This document shows, piece after piece, positions 26,913 through 35,830 of a stretch of DNA of 64,000 bases. The notes beneath the pieces are model-generated. The model was not told where the DNA came from. It did not search any database and saw nothing but the letters and a program-made list of their open reading frames with translations. The stretch's first letter is position 1. Each line of letters opens with the position of its first letter. The DNA is from Actinophytocola algeriensis. Its GTDB lineage: Bacteria; Actinomycetota; Actinomycetes; Mycobacteriales; Pseudonocardiaceae. The DNA is taken from NCBI RefSeq assembly GCF_014203735.1, contig NZ_JACHJQ010000001.1, forward strand, positions 124,001-188,000. Direction: 5' to 3'. A program made the translations under genes and the position numbers.

Positions 26913-28162
26913 CGTTCCTCTGCCTGGACGTCGGTTCCACGTGGACGAAGGGCGCGCTGGTGGCCGCCGACGGTTCGCTGGTGGGCACCGCCCAGCACGA
27001 GACGACGCCGCCGGAGGTCCTGGACGGGGTGGCGGCGGTGACCGCCGCCCTGTCCGCCTCTTCCGCCGAGGTCCTGGCGTGCTCGTCGGCGGGCGGCGGA
27101 CTGCGGCTCGCGGTGGTGGGCCAGGAACGCCTGGTCAGCACGGAAGCCGGGCACCGGGTGGCCCTGTCGGCGGGCGCCAAGGTGGTACACGTGTCGGCAG
27201 GCGAGATACCGAACGTGCACGCGGTCCGCGCCGCCCGCCCGGACGTGGTGCTGCTGGTGGGCGGCACGGACGGCGGCGACGAGAAAGTGTTGCTGCACAA
27301 CGCGACGAAGCTGGCCCTGGCCCGGGTTAAGGTGCCGATAGTGCTGGCGGGCAACACCTCCGCCCGTTCGGCCGCGCTGTCCATACTGGACGGCAGAACG
27401 GTGGTGCCGACGGACAACGTGCTGCCGGACGTGGGTGAGCTGGCGCCGGGCCCGGCGCGAGCGGCGATCCGCGAGGTGTTCCTGTCCCACGTGATCGGCG
27501 GCAAGGGGCTGTCGAGAGGCCCACGGTTCCGGGAGCTGGTACGCACGGTCACGCCGGACGCGGTGCTGTCCGGGGTGGCGGTACTGGCGGCGCAAGAGGA
27601 GGACGGCGCGGTCCTGGTGGTGGACGTGGGCGGCGCCACGACGGATGTCTACTCTGCGGTGTCCATATTGGACGACACGCCGGCGGCCACGGTGGCCCTG
27701 CCACCCGACCGCAGGACGGTCGAGGGCGACATCGGCATGCGGGTGAGCGCCCCGGGCGTGATCGCGGAGGCGATCACCGAACGCCTGCTGCCGGCGGACA
27801 CGAACCTGACGGAGAAGGCACGCGACCGCAACGAGAACGTCGACTTCATCCCGACGACGGACGAGGAGCGGGAAACGGACCTGCGCATCGCGGAACTGGC
27901 GGCGACCATCGCGATCCGCCGCCACCTCCGCATGATCGGCGGCCGCCTCGGCCCGAAGGGCGCGGCCACCCTGGTCCTGTCAGGAGGCGTGTTCCGCCAC
28001 GCACCCTCGACGGCCCGAACGGAAAAGTCGCTGCGCGAAACCCTGGGCCCCATCCTCCGCGACGCCCGAGTGGTGGTGGACCACGAAGGTCGCCTTGGCC
28101 CGGCAGGGCTGCTGGCACAGGCAGGCCACCAAGCCACGGCGGCGGCCTTGCTGAGACTCTGA
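26909..28162 (+). CDS. GlmL/MutL-family ASKHA ATPase (mutase-reactivase-like)
   Basis: 417 residues from GTG 26909 with AAGGAGAA just upstream. FLCLDVGSTWTKGALV is the phosphate-1 motif of the actin/sugar-kinase/Hsp70 ATPase fold and VLVVDVGGATTDVYS is phosphate-2. LLVGGTDGGDEKVLLHN is typical of the GlmL (glutamate mutase L) family, thought to repair or protect B12-dependent carbon-skeleton mutases. No B12 mutase gene is in the window. It is coupled to an amino acid permease instead, so either the partner lies elsewhere or the protein has another client. Last gene before a convergent gap with the dispersed element. Confidence 0.82.
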   Translation: MTFLCLDVGSTWTKGALVAADGSLVGTAQHETTPPEVLDGVAAVTAALSASSAEVLACSSAGGGLRLAVVGQERLVSTEAGHRVALSAGAKVVHVSAGEIPNVHAVRAARPDVVLLVGGTDGGDEKVLLHNATKLALARVKVPIVLAGNTSARSAALSILDGRTVVPTDNVLPDVGELAPGPARAAIREVFLSHVIGGKGLSRGPRFRELVRTVTPDAVLSGVAVLAAQEEDGAVLVVDVGGATTDVYSAVSILDDTPAATVALPPDRRTVEGDIGMRVSAPGVIAEAITERLLPADTNLTEKARDRNENVDFIPTTDEERETDLRIAELAATIAIRRHLRMIGGRLGPKGAATLVLSGGVFRHAPSTARTEKSLRETLGPILRDARVVVDHEGRLGPAGLLAQAGHQATAAALLRL

Positions 28163-28246
28163 ACCGAGCGCACCAGGCCCCCGGCGAGGCACCTCCGGAA
28201 CGGCAAACCCGGGAGCAGCCGAGTGCGGTGTCCACCAACGTCGCCG

Positions 28247-28459
28247 ATGCCCTGGAAGACGCTTTCGGGGCGTTGAGCGTCCTGAAAGCGCCTTTCGAGA
28301 CGCCAACCGCCGCCCCACGGCCAGCTCAGAACCGAAACCGGCCGGAACGCAACCCCCACCCTGTCCCGGGGGCGTCCCGCCTTGCCAGTCTACCAGGTGG
28401 GGTGGATAAAGCAAAGGCGCGGGTGCCCAGCTGTGGATAACTCACCCTGCTGTGGACAA
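28247..28459 (-). repeat. Dispersed DnaA-box/hairpin element, copy 1
   Basis: Read on the minus strand: TTGTCCACA (28451-28459), TTATCCACA (28432-28440, 19 bp further), a degenerate third box (28401-28409), a hairpin core (about 28321-28400) identical to copies 2 and 3 apart from a base or two, then two GAAAG..CTTTC palindromes (28251-28302). The boxes start 2 bp after the stop of the minus-strand membrane-hydrolase gene. The whole convergent gap 28163-28461 holds little else and no gene. Confidence 0.88.
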
Positions 28460-28461
28460 CT

Positions 28462-30795
28462 TCACCGATCGCCCAGCGTGAAGAGCGCCTGCGGCTCCGC
28501 CGGATCCAGGCCCGCCGCCATGGCGACGGCGCGATCCCACTCCGGGTCGGCCGAATAGTTCCCATGCCGCTGCAAACCGGGCGTCCACCGCCGCCCCGGC
28601 AGCGGCCCGGGCTGCGGATCCGGCAGCCAGTGGTCGAGCCCCAGTACCAGCGCGCCATGCGGGCTCCGCGTCGCCGCCGCCAGTGGCCCCGGCGTCCCGT
28701 CGGCGCGGAAACCCATGCCCAGCAACGAATCCTCGAACACCTGCCGCCGCCACGTGGTCACCGCGCCGCCCAGCGCGTCCGTGCCCCGGCACAGCGACCG
28801 CCACCGGGTGCCCAGCTCACCGGCGAACGCGCCCATCGCCGAGAACGGCAGCACCGCCGGGAACGCCCGCGTGTACGCCCACTGCAGCTGCGACCCGACC
28901 GTCACGATCCCGATCCGCCGCCGCTCCGGCTCGTTCAGCGAGTTCAGCAGCCGCGCCACCGCGACCGTCGCCAGCAGGCTCCCGTGGCTCTCGCCGATCA
29001 CCACCACCCGCGTCCCCGGCTCCGCCAGGTGCGTCATCGCGCGCGCCGCCACCTCGGGCGCCACCTTCACCGCGTAGCACGGCGGCACGATCGGGTGCGC
29101 CTCCCTCGGCCAGAAACATGCCAGGTCCGCCAGCACGCCCAGCTGCCGCCCCGACTCCGGCGCCCGCGCCGCGTTGTACACCGCCCGCAGCAGCCCGCCC
29201 GCCAGCGCGCCCAGCGCGAGCACCCCGACGGCCGACAGCGGCATCAGCCAGTCCGGCGTGCCGACGAACCGCAGGTAGATCGCCACCGCCGCACCCGCCG
29301 ACAGCGCGCCGGAGCAGGTCAGCACGACGTGGTGCAGGTGCTGCCGGAACCATCCGGCTACTCGCCACTCCCGCGCCGGCGACCCCAGCAGCCGCGCCTC
29401 CGCCGAGTCGATCGACCGCAGCCTGACCAGCGCGAACGGGCCGGCCACGACCGCGACGACCGCACCGAGCACCGCGCCTGCGCCCCACAGCAACGTCACC
29501 GGCAGGTACCCGGGCGGCACCTGCATGCCCTCGGTCCCGAGCGGCTTGCGCACCGCGATGCCCAGCCCGGCGCCGAACCCGCCGCCGAGCAGCGCCGCCA
29601 CCGCGAGCACGGGCGCCGCCATCCAGCCACCCGCCCACGGCCGCAGCTCCCTGGGTCGCGACCGCCACTCCCGCCGCGCGATCCGCGCCGCGGGCACCAG
29701 CAGCACCGCGAACACCGCGACGACCACGATCAACGCGGCCGCGATCGCCTCCACCGTCTGCTCGGTGCCGGTCAGCCGCAGCGGGTCCAGGCTCACCCCG
29801 GCCGCGGCCACCAGCGCCACACCCACCAGGTACAGCGCCCGGCGGGTCCACGGCCCGAGCGCCCTGCGCAGCCACGCACCCGCGCGCCCTGGCACCGCAC
29901 CCCGCGGGTCGTCCAGCGCCAGGACCCCCGTGATCGCCACCGCCAGCAGGATCAACGCGAGCGTCCACAGCGCGGCGGGCAGCGGCTCGCCGGGCATGGC
30001 GAACGGGCCGCCGAGGGGGAGCAGGGCGACCGTCGCGAGCGCCGCCACCAGGTGCAGTGCACGCAGCGTCGGCGTGTCGGGGTCGGCGACCAGGTTCGTG
30101 CCCGGCAGGTGGACCCGTGCGTTCGGTGGCGTCGGCGGCGGGTTGCCCGGCGTGGCGCCCGCGTCCACCTCCCACGCGACGCACGAGATGCGGTGCAGCA
30201 CGTAGATCGTCAGGAGAACCGGTAGAAGACCGATGGTGGGCCGCACCAGGTATGTCTCCCGCAGCCAGTCCGGCACCGTGTCCGCGAGACACGGCGAACC
30301 GGGCGCGAGGCACTGTGCCGCGACCAGGTCGAGACTCACGACCGCGGCCTGCGTGACGAGCAGCACGGTGAGGAGTACCGCCGCGAGCCGCAGCAGCGTC
30401 CGGCACGCGACGCTCAGCCTGCGTGCCAGGCCGTGCCCGGCGGGGACCGGCGGCAGCATCCAGTGCGCGACGTTCGCGAGTGCGAACGGGAAAAGCACAG
30501 CCCAGGCGGCCTTTGCCCAGCCGCCGGAGGTCATCCCGCCCCACGAGTAACCCTCGACGACTCTCGGTATCGACTGCCCCTCGGCCCGCAACATCGGTCC
30601 CGGCGCGGGGCGCAGCAGCCGGTCGGCGGGCTGGACGATCCGCCCGAGACCGTCCCCGGCGACGTCGACGGCGGCGACCGCCGAGACCAGCGTCTCCGGC
30701 CTGGTGCCCATCACGCCGTGGACACGTAGTTCGACCACGCGGGTGTCCGGCCCAGGCGGGAACAACCGACCCCTCCTTCTCTGCTCGACGACCAC
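28462..30795 (-). CDS. Large membrane protein with lipase-like GxSxG site
   Basis: 777 residues, GTG start. An N-terminal soluble part (VVELRVHGVMGTRPETLV, like the first strand and oxyanion loop of an alpha/beta hydrolase) is followed by about ten membrane segments between residues 90 and 560. The C-terminal part has VVVIGESHGSLLATVAVARL, where GESHGS gives a GxSxG nucleophile elbow, and later DHWLPDPQPG. The hydrolase fold therefore seems to be split around an inserted membrane region. I know no characterised relative; a membrane-anchored lipase or esterase is the best guess. It is divergent from ahcY with a 65-bp gap. Confidence 0.7.
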   Translation of the reverse strand: MVVEQRRRGRLFPPGPDTRVVELRVHGVMGTRPETLVSAVAAVDVAGDGLGRIVQPADRLLRPAPGPMLRAEGQSIPRVVEGYSWGGMTSGGWAKAAWAVLFPFALANVAHWMLPPVPAGHGLARRLSVACRTLLRLAAVLLTVLLVTQAAVVSLDLVAAQCLAPGSPCLADTVPDWLRETYLVRPTIGLLPVLLTIYVLHRISCVAWEVDAGATPGNPPPTPPNARVHLPGTNLVADPDTPTLRALHLVAALATVALLPLGGPFAMPGEPLPAALWTLALILLAVAITGVLALDDPRGAVPGRAGAWLRRALGPWTRRALYLVGVALVAAAGVSLDPLRLTGTEQTVEAIAAALIVVVAVFAVLLVPAARIARREWRSRPRELRPWAGGWMAAPVLAVAALLGGGFGAGLGIAVRKPLGTEGMQVPPGYLPVTLLWGAGAVLGAVVAVVAGPFALVRLRSIDSAEARLLGSPAREWRVAGWFRQHLHHVVLTCSGALSAGAAVAIYLRFVGTPDWLMPLSAVGVLALGALAGGLLRAVYNAARAPESGRQLGVLADLACFWPREAHPIVPPCYAVKVAPEVAARAMTHLAEPGTRVVVIGESHGSLLATVAVARLLNSLNEPERRRIGIVTVGSQLQWAYTRAFPAVLPFSAMGAFAGELGTRWRSLCRGTDALGGAVTTWRRQVFEDSLLGMGFRADGTPGPLAAATRSPHGALVLGLDHWLPDPQPGPLPGRRWTPGLQRHGNYSADPEWDRAVAMAAGLDPAEPQALFTLGDR

Positions 30796-30860
30796 TCCAG
30801 TCGATCAACTGGTGGCAACGGTAGTGTTCTGGAGGCAATTGAGTCTGGAGGATGTACGGG

Positions 30861-32351
30861 ATGACCGCAGTAAACAGCCAGGACGAGACCGTTAGCCGAT
30901 ACCTGCGCACGGTTGGCAACCTGGACTTCGCGGTGGCAGATCTGTCGCTGGCCGAGTTCGGGCGCAAGGAGATTCGCCTCGCGGAGCACGAGATGCCGGG
31001 TCTGATGGCCTTCCGGCGTGAGTACGCCGAGGTCTACCCGCTTCGTGGTGCGCGGGTCTCCGGCTCATTGCACATGACCGTGCAGACCGCGGTGCTGATC
31101 GAGACGTTGGTCGAGTTGGGCGCCGAGGTGCGTTGGGCGTCCTGCAACATCTTCTCGACCCAGGACCACGCGGCGGCCGCGGTCGTCGTCGGTCCGCACG
31201 GAACGCCGGAGGAGCCCAAGGGCGTCCCGGTGTTCGCGTGGAAGGGCGAGACGCTCGACGAGTACTGGTGGTGCACCGAGAAGATGCTCACCTGGGCCGC
31301 CGGTGCGGCGCCGAACATGCTGCTGGACGACGGCGGCGACGCGACCCTGCTGGTGCACAAGGGCACCCAGTACGAGGCCGCGGGTGTCGTGCCTCAGCCG
31401 GACGACAACGACTCCGAGGAATGGAAGATCATCCTCGAGACGCTGCGTAACTCGCTCGCTGCCGACAAGCAGAAGTGGACGCGCACCGGCAAGGAGATCA
31501 TGGGCGTCACCGAGGAGACCACCACCGGTGTCCTGCGCCTGTACCAGCTGGCCGCCGCGGGTGAGCTCCTCTTCCCGGCGATCAACGTCAACGACTCGGT
31601 CACCAAGTCGAAGTTCGACAACCGCTACGGCATCCGCCACTCCCTGGTGGACGGCATCAACCGCGGCACCGATGTCCTCATCGGTGGCAAGGTCGCGGTC
31701 GTCTGCGGCTACGGCGACGTCGGCAAGGGTTCCGCGGAGTCGCTGCGTGGTCAGGGTGCCCGCGTCATCGTCACCGAGATCGACCCGATCTGCGCCCTGC
31801 AGGCCGCGATGGACGGGTACGACGTCCAGCGCCTCGAGGACGTGCTCAACAGGGCCGACATCATCATCACCACGACGGGTAACAAGGACGTCGTGATGGC
31901 CGAGCACATGGCGAAGATGAAGCACCAGGCGATCCTGGGCAACGTCGGCCACTTCGACAACGAGCTCGACATGGCGGGCCTCGCGCGCTACCCGGGTATC
32001 CGGCGGATCAACATCAAGCCGCAGGTCGACGAGTGGGTCTTCCCGGACGGGCACTCGATCATCGTGCTCTCCGAGGGCAGGCTCATGAACCTCGGCAACG
32101 CGACCGGCCACCCGTCGTTCGTGATGTCGAACTCGTTCTCCAACCAGGTGATCGCACAGATCGAGCTGTTCACCAAGAACGAGGAGTACGACAAGGAGGT
32201 GTACCGGCTGCCGAAGAAGCTCGACGAGAAGGTCGCCCGGATCCACCTCGAGGCTCTCGGCGGTCAGCTGACGAAGCTGTCCAAGGAGCAGGCCGAGTAC
32301 ATCGACGTCGACGTCGACGGCCCGTACAAGTCGGACCACTACCGGTACTGA
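30861..32351 (+). CDS. ahcY: S-adenosylhomocysteine hydrolase
   Basis: 496 residues. It splits S-adenosylhomocysteine to adenosine and homocysteine with tightly bound NAD. Seen here: [51 protein letters not shown] and the Rossmann loop [20 protein letters not shown], with LKYxHYRY-type end [11 protein letters not shown]. The long form with the extra segment of about 40 residues near residue 150 is usual for actinobacteria. ATG 30861 is chosen because GGAGG (30847-30851) is 9 nt upstream; the ATG at 30852 abuts the GGAGG. A strong terminator follows. Confidence 0.95.
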   Translation: MTAVNSQDETVSRYLRTVGNLDFAVADLSLAEFGRKEIRLAEHEMPGLMAFRREYAEVYPLRGARVSGSLHMTVQTAVLIETLVELGAEVRWASCNIFSTQDHAAAAVVVGPHGTPEEPKGVPVFAWKGETLDEYWWCTEKMLTWAAGAAPNMLLDDGGDATLLVHKGTQYEAAGVVPQPDDNDSEEWKIILETLRNSLAADKQKWTRTGKEIMGVTEETTTGVLRLYQLAAAGELLFPAINVNDSVTKSKFDNRYGIRHSLVDGINRGTDVLIGGKVAVVCGYGDVGKGSAESLRGQGARVIVTEIDPICALQAAMDGYDVQRLEDVLNRADIIITTTGNKDVVMAEHMAKMKHQAILGNVGHFDNELDMAGLARYPGIRRINIKPQVDEWVFPDGHSIIVLSEGRLMNLGNATGHPSFVMSNSFSNQVIAQIELFTKNEEYDKEVYRLPKKLDEKVARIHLEALGGQLTKLSKEQAEYIDVDVDGPYKSDHYRY

Positions 32352-32360
32352 TCGTTCGCC

Positions 32361-32396
32361 AAAGGCCGGCTCCCGCTTCGGCGGGGGCCGGCCTTT
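32361..32396 (+). terminator. ahcY terminator
   Basis: AAAGGCCGGC (32361-32370) with CCCGC pairs with GCGGG and GCCGGCCTTT (to 32396) around a TTCG tetraloop. It is a very stable stem with an A-run before and a T-run after, so it can work on both strands. Confidence 0.85.
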
Positions 32397-32464
32397 GTGG
32401 CCTCCGGCCCCCGGATTCCAGCGTACGGGGTGGGGGCGACGGTTCTCGGCTCGTTATGGCGTGC

Positions 32465-32582
32465 TGTGGACAACCGGCGGTGCTGTGGACAAGTCGTGGT
32501 CCGCGCCGCGTTGTCGTCGGTGGCCCGGACTACGCTGGATTCCGGGGGGCCGACGGCCACCGTTGATCTTGCCTGTGGACAA
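32465..32582 (-). promoter_or_regulatory. Three DnaA-box-like 9-mers in a convergent gap
   Basis: TGTGGACAA (TTGTCCACA on the minus strand) occurs at 32465-32473, 32484-32492 and 32574-32582. The first two are 19 bp apart, the same spacing as in the three dispersed elements, but the hairpin core is absent. A direct repeat of the type GCTGGAT..GGGGGCCGACGGCC is present near 32534-32561 and 32614-32637. The gap 32352-32711 holds no gene. The first 30 bp after the terminator resemble 48166-48195. Confidence 0.6.
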
Positions 32583-32711
32583 CCGCGGCTGGTTGTCGGT
32601 GCCGGCGGCCAGGCTGGATGTCGGGGGCCGACGGCCTTCGAGGGGTCTCACCGCGTTCGCGCGGAGCGCGGGGCGTCTGTGCGTGCGCTTCGGTCCGCCA
32701 TCGTCGCGGGG

Positions 32712-33281
32712 CTAGTGCAGTGTCTCGCCGCGTTCCAGCATGCCCACGAACTTCTCGATTCTCCGCGCGCGGGTTTCCGGGCGTTTCGCCTCCTCCACCC
32801 GGTAGAGAATGGCGTAGCGGTTCTGGCTCGTCAGCGTCGTGAAGAACTCCGCCGCCTTCGGGGACGCCGCCAGCGCCGCCGCCAGGTCCGCGGGCACCGT
32901 CGAGCTTGCCGGGCCCGCGTACGCGGCCTCCCAGCGGCCGTCCGCCTCCGCCGCCTCCACTTCGCGCAGGCCGCGGGGGAACATGCGGCCCTCCGCGATC
33001 AGGCGTTCCGCCGACGCCCGGTTGATCTTCGACCAGCGGGAGCGGCGGGTGCGTGGCGTGAACTTCTGCGCGAACCACTGGTCGTCGACGCGGCGGGCGG
33101 TGCCGTCGATCCAGCCGTGGCGCAGGGCCTCCTCCAGTGCCTGGTCGTGGTCGACCGACTCGAGGCCGGTGCCCTTCTTCGCTATGCGCAGCCACACGCC
33201 CTGGGTCTCCGCGTGGTCCGCCAGCCACGCCGCGAACTCCGCCTGACCGGCGAAGGTCAGCTCGGGCAACTCACTGGGCAT
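32712..33281 (-). CDS. YdeI/OmpD-associated family protein
   Basis: 189 residues, cytosolic. LTFAGQAEFAAWLADHAETQ, GVWLRIAKKGTG, DQALEEALRHGWIDGTARRV and FTPRTRRSRWSKINRASAERL are the conserved blocks of the YdeI-like family, followed by the C-terminal FFTTLTSQNRYAILYRVEEA helical part. The family is widespread and loosely linked to tolerance of peptides and stress; no biochemical activity is established. The ATG overlaps the end of the upstream META lipoprotein gene by 11 nt, so the two form a minus-strand operon that ends in the box-rich convergent gap. Confidence 0.85.
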   Translation of the reverse strand: MPSELPELTFAGQAEFAAWLADHAETQGVWLRIAKKGTGLESVDHDQALEEALRHGWIDGTARRVDDQWFAQKFTPRTRRSRWSKINRASAERLIAEGRMFPRGLREVEAAEADGRWEAAYAGPASSTVPADLAAALAASPKAAEFFTTLTSQNRYAILYRVEEAKRPETRARRIEKFVGMLERGETLH

Positions 33282-34056
33282 GCAATCCGATCCCCTTGCC
33301 GGACGGGTGCGTGAACGTCAGCCGGTCGGCGGTCAGCTCGTACGTCACCTCGTCCCGCAGTGCGTCCGCTACCGCCTTCTCGCCCTGCATGATCTCAGGT
33401 GCGCACGCCATCAGCGTGGACATGCCCGGCGTGAAAGTGACTGTGTCGCCCGCGATCACGTACTCGGCCGTGTAGCCGTTGCAGTGGGTCTCCGCCACGA
33501 CCTTCGTGCCGTCGAACACCAGCGTCACCTCCGGGGCACCAGCGGGCATGCTCGACGCGGTCTGGCCGTCGACCAGCGTGTCCAGCACCCACGTGGTGCC
33601 CTTCAGGTCGCGTGTGGTCTCGGCCTCGGCCGCCATGTCGAACACCGTAGTTCCCGTGCGGATCGTCAGGCGGCCGTCGGTCAGCTCCCACTTCGGGTTC
33701 GCCGACAGCACGCCCGCGACGAACTCGTCCTGGTCGTGGCGAGCTGTGTCGCAGCCCATCTCCGTCATCGACAGGCCGCCGTCGACGGTCAGCGTGCCGT
33801 CCGCCGTGTCGACCTGGCCCTGCATGATGTTGCAGCCCGCCCGCGCGATCAGCCTGCCGTCGTCGGTGAACTCGACCGACAGTTCGGTCTCCGGCGCCAG
33901 CTGCCTCGGCTCGCCGGACTCGGTCACCGCCATGGCGAGAAACGTCTTGCCGCGCAACGGATCCGGCTGCTGCTGCCCAGCCGGTTCTTCCTGGGCGGCG
34001 CCTCGCGCGCCGCACCCCGCGAGGACCAGCAACATCAGCACCGCGACGATTCTCAT
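33271..34056 (-). CDS. Secreted lipoprotein with two META (HslJ-like) domains
   Basis: 261 residues. MRIVAVLMLLVLAGC is a lipoprotein signal peptide with lipobox LAGC, so the protein is anchored on the outside of the membrane. Two META domains follow: residues about 35-145 (KTFLAMAV..AGCNIMQGQV..MTEMGCD) and about 150-255 (GTTWVLDTLVDG..HCNGYTAEY..STLMACAPEIMQGE). Each has the typical C-N and M-x-C pattern. META domains occur in heat- and antibiotic-stress proteins such as HslJ; the role here is unknown. Operon with the YdeI-like gene downstream; divergent from the DUF1266 gene. Confidence 0.88.
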   Translation of the reverse strand: MRIVAVLMLLVLAGCGARGAAQEEPAGQQQPDPLRGKTFLAMAVTESGEPRQLAPETELSVEFTDDGRLIARAGCNIMQGQVDTADGTLTVDGGLSMTEMGCDTARHDQDEFVAGVLSANPKWELTDGRLTIRTGTTVFDMAAEAETTRDLKGTTWVLDTLVDGQTASSMPAGAPEVTLVFDGTKVVAETHCNGYTAEYVIAGDTVTFTPGMSTLMACAPEIMQGEKAVADALRDEVTYELTADRLTFTHPSGKGIGLHAQ

Positions 34057-34112
34057 ACCTCCAGGACGGAGTCGGCCACCTGTCGCGTTGCACGTCGCTA
34101 CACTCCGGCCGC

Positions 34113-34865
34113 GTGGTGGTCTGTGATCACGTGGAGGGGATGGTCAGCGCCCCACAGGGACCGTTCTACGGACCGCTGGCCCACGGCTACGCCTGCGGCG
34201 CCCACATTCCCGTGCACGTCTCGAGCCCGTGGAACGCGCTGGACGACCCCGTCCGCGACTACGCCGCGAACCGCGAGTCGCTCGCCGACAACTGGGGCGT
34301 GACGACGGCGGAGGACTGGTCCCGCCAGGTCGACTACCTGCTCGGCGGCATGAACATCGGACCTGAGGTGGACGCCGTGCTGAACGTGCGGCGCACGCTG
34401 CTGCGCCAGCAGGGCCACTACGACCTGTTCACCTGGCAGAACGCCGTCGGCGAGTGGGCCAGGCGACAGCGGAAGGAACCCGCCGAGGTCGAGGAGATGG
34501 TCCACCTCGCAGGCGTGGTCACCCGCTACGAGTCGCGGTTCCGCACCGACGGTCTTCTGCCGCACCACGGCCTCGTCACCAGCCTCTTCGGCTACGACTT
34601 CGGTCGCGCCGTCAACATGGCCCGGTGGGGTTTCGGCGGCCGTTTCTGCGACTACCGGACCGCTGAGCGGATCGTGCTGCGTGCCGGGGAGCTGTGCCGC
34701 CAGCACTACACGTCGTGGGCCGATTTCAGCGCGGGCTACGCGCTCGGCCGGGTGATCCGGTTCGACAAGGAGGAGTACGGACACATGTACGTCTCCGTGC
34801 TCGGCCCGCACCGGCTGCTGATGACCGACCGGACCAGCCCGTGGTGGCACGTGCCGTTCGCATAG
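34113..34865 (+). CDS. DUF1266 domain protein
   Basis: 250 residues. ESLADNWGVTTAEDWSRQVD then YLL is the hallmark start of the DUF1266 domain, and FGYDFGRAVNMARWGFGGRF and YTSWADFSAGYALGRVIRF continue it. No signal peptide or membrane segment. Function unknown; some family members sit next to contact-dependent or phage-related systems, but nothing of that kind adjoins here. GTG 34113 is preceded at 8 nt by TACACT (34099-34104), consistent with a leaderless mRNA; an internal ATG at 34140 is possible. It is followed 10 nt later by tmk. Confidence 0.8.
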   Translation: MVVCDHVEGMVSAPQGPFYGPLAHGYACGAHIPVHVSSPWNALDDPVRDYAANRESLADNWGVTTAEDWSRQVDYLLGGMNIGPEVDAVLNVRRTLLRQQGHYDLFTWQNAVGEWARRQRKEPAEVEEMVHLAGVVTRYESRFRTDGLLPHHGLVTSLFGYDFGRAVNMARWGFGGRFCDYRTAERIVLRAGELCRQHYTSWADFSAGYALGRVIRFDKEEYGHMYVSVLGPHRLLMTDRTSPWWHVPFA

Positions 34866-34875
34866 GGTGCCCCGC

Positions 34876-35508
34876 GTGGGACGACTGATCGTGATCGAGG
34901 GCATCGACGGCGCGGGCAAGCGCACCCTCGCCGACGCCCTGGACCGTGCGCTCGCCGGGAAGGTCGCGCGGCTCGCGTTCCCGCGCTACGGCGTGGACGT
35001 GCACGCGGACCTGATCCGCGACGGCCTGCACGGGCGGCTGGGCCCGTTCGGTGACGAGGTGTACGGCATGGCGATGCTGTACGCGCTCGACCGCAGGGCC
35101 GCCGCCGCCGACCTGCGCGCCGCGCTCGACGCGCACGAGTACGTCCTGCTGGACCGGTACGTGGCGTCCAACGCGGCGTTCGGCTCGGCCCGCCTGCACC
35201 AGGACGCCCGAGGTGAGTTCGTGCGCTGGGTCCACGCGATCGAGATCGAACGGTTCGGGCTGCCGCTGCCGCACGCCCACCTGCTGCTGCGGGTCGCCCC
35301 GTCGGTGGCGGCGGAACGTTCGACGCGCCGCGCGCTGACCGACGCCGAGCGCGGCCGCGACACCTGGGAGTCCGACGACGCACTGCAGGCCCGGGTGGCA
35401 GCGGTGTACGACGGGCTGGCCACCGACAGCTGGCTGGCCCCCTGGCACGTCGTGGACGGCACGACAACCCCCGACGCGGACGAGCTGGCCAAGAGACTCG
35501 CCGAGTAG
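34876..35508 (+). CDS. tmk: dTMP kinase
   Basis: 210 residues. It phosphorylates dTMP to dTDP for DNA synthesis. LIVIEGIDGAGKRTLADAL carries the P-loop (8-17 from this start), LAFPRYG binds the nucleotide and YVLLDRYVASNAAFGSARL is the DRY motif with the substrate loop. It fits the mycobacterial Tmk type. GTG 34876 is chosen because TAGGGT (34863-34868) precedes it by 7 nt without a Shine-Dalgarno (leaderless); GTG 34867 would add three residues. The stop codon touches the first DnaA-box-like 9-mer of element copy 2. Confidence 0.92.
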   Translation: MGRLIVIEGIDGAGKRTLADALDRALAGKVARLAFPRYGVDVHADLIRDGLHGRLGPFGDEVYGMAMLYALDRRAAAADLRAALDAHEYVLLDRYVASNAAFGSARLHQDARGEFVRWVHAIEIERFGLPLPHAHLLLRVAPSVAAERSTRRALTDAERGRDTWESDDALQARVAAVYDGLATDSWLAPWHVVDGTTTPDADELAKRLAE

Positions 35509-35709
35509 TTGTCCACAGCAGGGTGAGTTATCCACAGCTGGACCAACGTGCCTTTGCTTTGTCCACCCCACCTGATAGACTGGCAAGGCGGGACGCCCCC
35601 GGGACAGGGTGGGGGTTGCGTTCCGGCCGGTTTCGGTTCTGAGCTGGTGGCGGTTGGCGTCTCGAAAGGCGCTTTCAGGACACTCAACGCCCGGAAGCGT
35701 CTTTCAGGG
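35509..35709 (+). repeat. Dispersed DnaA-box/hairpin element, copy 2
   Basis: TTGTCCACA (35509-35517) and TTATCCACA (35528-35536) are 19 bp apart, followed by a third box TTGTCCACC (35559-35567). The core is 35561-35646. Its hairpin pairs GGGACGC (35590-35596) and CCCC with GGGG and GCGTTCC (35618-35624). A promoter-like TTGCTT-16-TAGACT precedes it. Then come two GAAAG..CTTTC palindromes (about 35660-35709). It begins directly after the tmk stop, between convergent genes. The rest of the gap to 35830 holds one more weak palindrome and no gene. Confidence 0.9.
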
Positions 35710-35830
35710 CGTCGCGGCGGCGCGAAGGCACCTTTGAGGCCTCGCCGTTCGGGGGCCGCGACCGGCTCCGGTCAGGAACCATCGGCTTTACCGATTGCGG
35801 TCCGGCCGGGTTTGCCGGGGTGGTCGTTGC

